Source of the DNA: Magnetospirillum molischianum DSM 120 | Lineage (GTDB): Bacteria; Pseudomonadota; Alphaproteobacteria; Rhodospirillales; Magnetospirillaceae | Length of the DNA: 64,000 bases | Assembly: GCF_000294655.1 (NCBI RefSeq) | Contig: NZ_CAHP01000001.1 | Span: 39,659 to 103,658 of the forward strand | Direction of reading: 5' to 3' | Made by a program: the position numbers and the translations under genes | In this document: in pieces, positions 59,478 through 64,000 of the stretch | Layout of the letters: every line of letters begins with the position of its first letter | Position numbering within the stretch: the stretch's first letter is position 1 | Notes under the pieces: generated by a model | What the model saw: only the letters and a program-made list of their open reading frames with translations | Database searches by the model: none | Told to the model about the DNA's origin: nothing

Positions 59478-59614
59478 CGTGGCGGGCCTTTATCGAAAAC
59501 CAGCCTATTGTGCGATCAAGTCTTCGGGATATGAACTGATTTCGTCGGTCTCTGTGTTATTGTCGAAGGATATGATCGCCAAGCTGGGTAAAACCGACCA
59601 GTGGGGAGGATTTG

Positions 59615-59956
59615 ATGTCTGGATACAGAGTTTCCTTCATCCGTTCATCCGGCTGGACTCGTCTGGGTCTTGCCGGGGGTGTGCTGTGTCTTTTCCTTAC
59701 CCCGATGCTGTGGTCGTTCGGGTTGTTCGGCGATGGCGATGTGGCCTTGCGGCGAGCGATCGTGTTCGCGTTGTCGGGAACGTGGCTCTTTGGCCTTGGC
59801 TTCTTCCTGATCGGATGGGCCTTGCAGGGCTTTGTCATTCGGGTGCGGACGTCCGAGGACGAGGACGATCACCATGGCGCGGCGCGGCCATCGGGATCGT
59901 CGTCCGGCCATCCCCCGGCGGCGGGTCGGCATGCGGTCGGAGGACGGACGGGCTGA
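59615..59956 (+). CDS. Small two-segment membrane protein, unknown
   Basis: 113 residues from an ATG with GGAGG five bases upstream. Two hydrophobic segments (LGLAGGVLCLFLTPMLWSFGLF and FALSGTWLFGLGFFLIGWALQGFVI) with a short loop, then an acidic and His/Gly/Ser-rich tail. I do not recognise the family. The overlapping 168-residue frame starting at 59470 lacks such features and is regarded as a shadow. It stands between mgtC-like and SDR genes. Confidence 0.65.
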   Translation: MSGYRVSFIRSSGWTRLGLAGGVLCLFLTPMLWSFGLFGDGDVALRRAIVFALSGTWLFGLGFFLIGWALQGFVIRVRTSEDEDDHHGAARPSGSSSGHPPAAGRHAVGGRTG

Positions 59957-60044
59957 TTTCCGAATGCGTTAAATAGGCAAGAGGTTAAAGCTATCAATCG
60001 GTGTATGCTTTCCGGGCGTCCCTCTCTTGAACGGGGTCCTGGCG

Positions 60045-61469
60045 ATGCGTGCATTGGTGTTTGGTGCCTCGGGCTATGTCGGATCTAATCTGGTTCCGGC
60101 CCTTCTTTCCGCCGGTCACGTCGTCCGTGCCGCCGCCCGCCGTCTCGACGCGATCGAGGCTCGGGAATGGCCCGGAGTCGAATGTGTCCAGGCTGACGCC
60201 TTGCGTCCCGACAGTCTGGCGGCGGCATTGTCCGGCATCGACGTCGCTTACTACCTGGTTCATTCGATGGCGGCGGGGAGCACTTTCCCCGAGATCGACC
60301 GCCGGGCCGCCGTCGCATTTCGCGACGCGGCGGCAAAAGCGGGCGTGGGACGAATCGTCTACCTTGGCGGGTTGCAGCCCAAAGGGGGGCGCTCGACGCA
60401 TCTGGCGTCGCGCTCGGAAACCGGCGATGTGCTGCGGGATGGTTCCGTTCCGGTCACCGAGATTCGAGCCGGAATTATTATCGGTCCCGGATCGGCGGCA
60501 TTCGAGGTGATCCGTGATTTGGTGTTCCATCTGCCCGCGATGGTGACGCCCAAATGGGTTCATTCCCGGTCGCAGCCGATCGCGCTCGACGATATTTTAA
60601 CCTACCTGATTAGAATCCCCGAATTCGCCCAGTCCGCCGGTGAGATCTATGACGCGGGCGGGCCGGAGATCTTGACCTATCAGGACATGATGCGTGAGTT
60701 CGGCGAGTTGGTGGGCCGCCATCCGGTGATTGTGCCGGTTCCGTTTCTGACGCCGCGTCTGTCGTCTTATTGGCTGGCTTTGGTGACGTCGGTGCCCGCC
60801 AACATCGCTCGCGCGCTGATCGGCGGACTGGAACACGACGTTCTTGCCGACGATGCGGCGATCCGCGCCTTGATTCCGCTTTCGCTGAAAGCATACCGGG
60901 ACGCGGCCCAGGCTGCGCTTGAGGCCGAGCGGACGGCCAGCGAACCACCGCGCTGGGTCGAGGGGTCGATGCGGCATCGACAGAACCGCCCCGATTTCGC
61001 GTATTACGCCAAGTTCTATCGTGCCGAGGCAACAGCAACGGCGTCTCCAGAAGAGGTCTGGGCCCAGATCACCCGGATCGGTGGCGATAACGGATATTAC
61101 TTTCTCGATTCTCTTTGGCAGGCGCGGGGGATGTTGGATGGCCTGTTGGGCGGAGTCGGGATGCGCCGGGGGCGTCCTTCGTCCGATACGGTCGTGGTCG
61201 GCGACGTGATCGATTTCTGGCGGGTGATCTCCGTTCAGCCCCTCAAGCGTCTGACGTTACTGGCCGAGATGCGTCTTCCGGGATCGGCAACGCTCGATTT
61301 CGAGATCAGTCCCGCCGGACCCGGCCGGGTTTTGATTACGGTGACGGCCTATTTCCATCCTGCCGGGTCGTTGGGCATCACCTACTGGAATGCGCTGCTC
61401 CCCATCCATGCCGCCATTTTCCATGGGCTGGTGCGGGAGATCGCTCGCCGGGCCGTTGCCTCGTCATAA
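60045..61469 (+). CDS. NAD(P)-binding SDR-type protein with C-terminal DUF2867 domain
   Basis: 474 residues. The N-terminal atypical short-chain dehydrogenase domain begins MRALVFGASGYVGSNLVPALLSAGHVVRAAARR with the GASGYVG dinucleotide loop. DVAYYLVHSM and ETGDVLRDGSVPVTEIRAGIIIGPGSAAFEVIR are typical of this complex I NDUFA9-like group. The C-terminal domain (about 320-474), with FYRAEATATASPEEVWAQITRIGGDNGYYF, is DUF2867 (SRPBCC-like). The substrate is unknown. ATG at 60045 is used; a TTG six codons earlier is in frame. Confidence 0.88.
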   Translation: MRALVFGASGYVGSNLVPALLSAGHVVRAAARRLDAIEAREWPGVECVQADALRPDSLAAALSGIDVAYYLVHSMAAGSTFPEIDRRAAVAFRDAAAKAGVGRIVYLGGLQPKGGRSTHLASRSETGDVLRDGSVPVTEIRAGIIIGPGSAAFEVIRDLVFHLPAMVTPKWVHSRSQPIALDDILTYLIRIPEFAQSAGEIYDAGGPEILTYQDMMREFGELVGRHPVIVPVPFLTPRLSSYWLALVTSVPANIARALIGGLEHDVLADDAAIRALIPLSLKAYRDAAQAALEAERTASEPPRWVEGSMRHRQNRPDFAYYAKFYRAEATATASPEEVWAQITRIGGDNGYYFLDSLWQARGMLDGLLGGVGMRRGRPSSDTVVVGDVIDFWRVISVQPLKRLTLLAEMRLPGSATLDFEISPAGPGRVLITVTAYFHPAGSLGITYWNALLPIHAAIFHGLVREIARRAVASS

Positions 61470-61768
61470 TCGTTCACGGCCAAGCCGAAACGGGGTGAAT
61501 ATTGGAGCGAAGCGCAGGCTTGGCGCGGTCCCATTGAAAATGCAGAATATCCCGGACACGCTCTATTTTGTCGCATCATTGCGATGCGGCAGTGGAGCGT
61601 ACCCGGTAAGAATTCGTGTTCGACAGAACTTTCCCCTCTTTGCATAGGCGCGGTTTGTGCGTTACCCTTCTGACGGGTGGCTGTCGTCCTGGAAGAAATC
61701 AAAGACGCACGCACGCTCCAAGAATAAAAAAAGACAGGTAGGCACGACACGTCGAGGAGAGATGGCCG
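61470..61768. other. Leader region of the hydrogenase operon
   Basis: 299 bases without a gene. An inverted repeat CGCATC-ATTGC-GATGCG spans 61572-61588 and may be a regulator site. I saw no convincing -24/-12 element, so control by sigma-54 is not shown. Confidence 0.5.
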
Positions 61769-62887
61769 ATGAGCGCTCAGATCGAGACGTTCTACGAGTT
61801 GATCCGTCGTCAGGGAATTACCCGTCGAAGCTTTATTAAATTTTGTAGTCTGACGGCGGCCGGTCTTGGCCTCGGTCCGGCTGGCGCGGCCTCGGTGGCT
61901 CAGGCGCTCGAAACAAAACCTCGCGTACCGATTATCTGGATGCATGGGCTTGAGTGCACATGTTGCACCGAAAGCTTCATCCGTTCCGCGCATCCCCTGG
62001 CCAAGGATGTCGTGTTGTCGATGATCTCTCTCGACTACAACGACACCATTATGGCCGCTGCCGGTCATCAGGCCGAAGCGATCCTTCAAGAAACCCGGCA
62101 GATGTACAAGGGCCGGTATATTCTGGCCGTCGAGGGTAATCCGCCTCTGAACGAGGACGGGATGTACTGTATCGACGGTGGCCGTCCGTTTGTCGAACGG
62201 CTGACTGAGATGGCCAGTGATGCGATGGCGGTTGTCGCCTGGGGTACTTGCGCCTCGTGGGGCTGCGTCCAGGCGGCTAAGCCGAATCCCACTCACGCGG
62301 TGCCGATCGACAAGGTGATCCGCAACAAGCCGATTGTCAAAGTTCCCGGATGTCCGCCGATTGCCGAGGTGATGACCGGCGTCATCACCTATGTGACGAT
62401 GTTCGGTCGGCTGCCCGATCTCGACCGCCAGGGACGGCCGAAGATGTTCTATTCCCAGCGCATTCACGACAAATGCTACCGGCGCCCGCATTTCGACGCC
62501 GGGCAGTTCGTCGAGGAATGGGACGACGACGGCGCGCGCAAGGGGTTCTGCCTCTATAAAATGGGTTGCAAGGGTCCGACCACCTATAACGCCTGCTCGA
62601 CGACACGGTGGAACGGCGGCGTGTCGTTCCCGATCCAGTCGGGTCACGGTTGTATCGGCTGTTCCGAGGACGCGTTCTGGGACAAGGGATCGTTCTATGA
62701 CCGGCTGACCGGAATCAACGCCTTTGGTGTCGAACGCAATGCCGACGAAATCGGACTGGCTGCCGCGGGCCTTGTCGGCGCGGGTATCGCCGTCCATGCC
62801 GGTATCACGGCCGTCCGCCAACTGACCGCCAAACCCAGGGACATCAAGGCCACGACGTCCGATCCGACCAATCCGAACGCTGGCTGA
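61769..62887 (+). CDS. hupS: Uptake [NiFe]-hydrogenase small subunit, six-Cys (O2-tolerant) type
   Basis: Electron-transferring small subunit of a membrane-bound, periplasm-facing group 1 hydrogenase that oxidises H2, including that released by nitrogenase. 372 residues with a Tat signal (TRRSFIKFC, Arg-Arg at 19-20), mature part from about residue 47, Fe-S ligands throughout, and a C-terminal membrane helix [28 protein letters not shown] (C63, C65, C66) and WGTCASWGC (C161, C166) contain the two supernumerary cysteines that form the [4Fe-3S] proximal cluster of O2-tolerant enzymes such as E. coli HyaA. Seventeen bases precede hupL. The symbols hupA and hyaA are also used. Confidence 0.96.
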   Translation: MSAQIETFYELIRRQGITRRSFIKFCSLTAAGLGLGPAGAASVAQALETKPRVPIIWMHGLECTCCTESFIRSAHPLAKDVVLSMISLDYNDTIMAAAGHQAEAILQETRQMYKGRYILAVEGNPPLNEDGMYCIDGGRPFVERLTEMASDAMAVVAWGTCASWGCVQAAKPNPTHAVPIDKVIRNKPIVKVPGCPPIAEVMTGVITYVTMFGRLPDLDRQGRPKMFYSQRIHDKCYRRPHFDAGQFVEEWDDDGARKGFCLYKMGCKGPTTYNACSTTRWNGGVSFPIQSGHGCIGCSEDAFWDKGSFYDRLTGINAFGVERNADEIGLAAAGLVGAGIAVHAGITAVRQLTAKPRDIKATTSDPTNPNAG

Positions 62888-62904
62888 CAGGGGAATACAT
62901 CGTC

Positions 62905-64000
62905 ATGGGCGCTCAGACACCGAATGGCTTCTCCCTCGACGCGTCCGGCAAGCGGATTGTTGTCGATCCCGTTACGCGCATCGAGGGACATCTGCGCGTT
63001 GAAGTGAACGTCGATGAAAATAACGTGATCCGCAATGCCGTCTCGACCGGCACGATGTGGCGCGGGATCGAAGTGATCCTGAAAGGACGCGATCCCCGCG
63101 ACGCCTGGGCCTTTACCGAGCGGATTTGCGGCGTTTGCACCGGGACCCACGCCCTGACCTCGGTGCGAGCGGTGGAAAACGCGCTGAAAATCGACATCCC
63201 GGAAAACGCCAATACGATCCGTAACCTGATGCAGCTTGCTCTTCAGGTCCACGATCATCTGGTCCATTTCTACCATTTGCATGCGCTCGATTGGGTCGAT
63301 GTGGTGTCGGCGTTGAAGGCCGATCCGAAGGCGACCTCCGTTCTGGCGCAATCGATCTCGCGCTGGCCGATGTCGTCGCCCGGTTATTTCAAGGATCTCC
63401 AGACCCGTCTGGGCAATTTCGTCGAGTCCGGCCAGCTCGGCCCGTTTAAGAACGGTTATTGGGGGCATCCGGCCTACAAGTTGCCGCCCGAGGCGAACCT
63501 GCTGGCGGTGGCTCATTATCTGGAAGCGCTCGATTTCCAGAAAGAGATCGTCAAGATCCACACCATCTATGGCGGCAAGAACCCGCACCCGAACTGGCTG
63601 GTCGGCGGCGTGCCGTGCTCGATCAATGTCGATGGCACCGGGGCGGTCGGTGCGATCAATATCGAACGGCTGAATCTGGTTTCGTCGGTGATCGACCGGA
63701 CCCTGGATTTTGTCGAACAGGTCTATTTGCCCGATGTCGTCGCCATCGCCGGGTTCTATAAAGACTGGCTTTACGGCGGCGGGCTGTCGTCGAAATCGGT
63801 GATGTCCTATGGCGACATTCCCGAACACGCCAATGACTATTCAGACAAAAGCCTTCTGCTGCCGCGCGGGGTCATCCTGGGCGGTAATCTGAAGGAAATC
63901 CACGAGATCGACCTGAACGCGCCGGATCAGATCCAGGAATTCGTTGCTCATTCCTGGTACAAATATCCCGACGAGACGATCGGTCTGCACCCCTATGACG
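62905..64000 (+). CDS. hupL: Uptake [NiFe]-hydrogenase large subunit (partial)
   Basis: Catalytic subunit carrying the NiFe(CN)2CO site. Starts [34 protein letters not shown] and runs off the window after about 365 codons, so it is cut at the 3' end. The N-terminal L1 motif RICGVC (C75 and C78) holds two Ni ligands. The downstream sequence with [16 protein letters not shown] is typical of group 1 enzymes. The C-terminal DPCxxCxxH motif is beyond the edge. Follows hupS in one operon. Confidence 0.96.
   Translation, partial: MGAQTPNGFSLDASGKRIVVDPVTRIEGHLRVEVNVDENNVIRNAVSTGTMWRGIEVILKGRDPRDAWAFTERICGVCTGTHALTSVRAVENALKIDIPENANTIRNLMQLALQVHDHLVHFYHLHALDWVDVVSALKADPKATSVLAQSISRWPMSSPGYFKDLQTRLGNFVESGQLGPFKNGYWGHPAYKLPPEANLLAVAHYLEALDFQKEIVKIHTIYGGKNPHPNWLVGGVPCSINVDGTGAVGAINIERLNLVSSVIDRTLDFVEQVYLPDVVAIAGFYKDWLYGGGLSSKSVMSYGDIPEHANDYSDKSLLLPRGVILGGNLKEIHEIDLNAPDQIQEFVAHSWYKYPDETIGLHPYD

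Noticed and set aside
59470-59976. 168-residue frame overlapping the small membrane protein
   Set aside because: No ribosome-binding site or domain; the other frame has GGAGG and clean hydrophobic segments.
61382-62821. Long minus-strand frame opposite hupS
   Set aside because: hupS is unmistakable on the plus strand, and this frame has no domain.

Overview
The window is a GC-rich chromosomal segment of an alphaproteobacterium, most likely Rhodospirillales (a Phaeospirillum/Magnetospirillum/Rhodospirillum-like organism). The grounds are a form II RuBisCO close to the Rhodospirillum rubrum CbbM as I remember it, a NifA with the alphaproteobacterial Cys linker, a CckA-type hybrid kinase, a complete dcw cluster and flagellar genes. 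The genus cannot be fixed from the sequence alone. Apart from one tRNA and a few gene pairs, nearly everything is on the minus strand.

Layout. 0-6 kb: ppdK, glyS and glyQ; glyS carries a strikingly AT-rich in-frame insert. 6-8.4 kb: a two-gene Calvin-cycle operon, cbbM-prk. 8.6-15.1 kb: a nitrogen-fixation block, nifA, an unknown gene, then nifB-fdxN-nifZ-nifT-SIR2-like-fesII. nifB is preceded by a readable sigma-54 promoter and two NifA-type sites. 15-30 kb: housekeeping genes (lytic transglycosylase, DedA, purE-purK, tRNA-Met(CAU), MarR plus FUSC exporter, mutS, a soluble PAS chemoreceptor, ahcY with a palindromic operator, a Slt70-like transglycosylase). 29-49 kb: the dcw cluster, in transcription order mraZ, rsmH, ftsL, ftsI, murE-murF fusion, mraY, murD, ftsW, murG, murC, murB, ddl, ftsQ, ftsA, ftsZ, terminator, lpxC. 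Most junctions overlap by a few bases. ftsZ is split by a +1 base in a seven-G run. 49.4-49.8 kb: RNase P RNA. 50-56.5 kb: cheZ-like gene and the flgB-flgC-fliE-fliQ-fliR-flhB-cckA operon. 56.6-61.5 kb: uvrB, an MgtC-family gene, a small membrane protein and an SDR/DUF2867 protein. 61.8 kb to the edge: uptake [NiFe]-hydrogenase hupS and the start of hupL.

How the parts fit. The window brings together nitrogenase maturation and regulation (nifA, nifB, accessory genes), the CO2-fixing electron sink (cbbM-prk) and a hydrogen-recycling hydrogenase. These are the three classic redox-balancing modules of photoheterotrophic or microaerobic diazotrophs. The FeSII (Shethna)-like ferredoxin and the extra cysteines in HupS both suggest protection against oxygen.

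Most notable observations: the GlyS insert; the ftsZ frameshift; the MurE-MurF fusion; a SIR2-like protein in the nif operon whose expected NAD-site motifs look degraded; an uncharacterised gene between nifA and nifB; four to five phased TGGGN repeats ahead of mraZ; and several leader inverted repeats (cbbM, lpxC, hupS).
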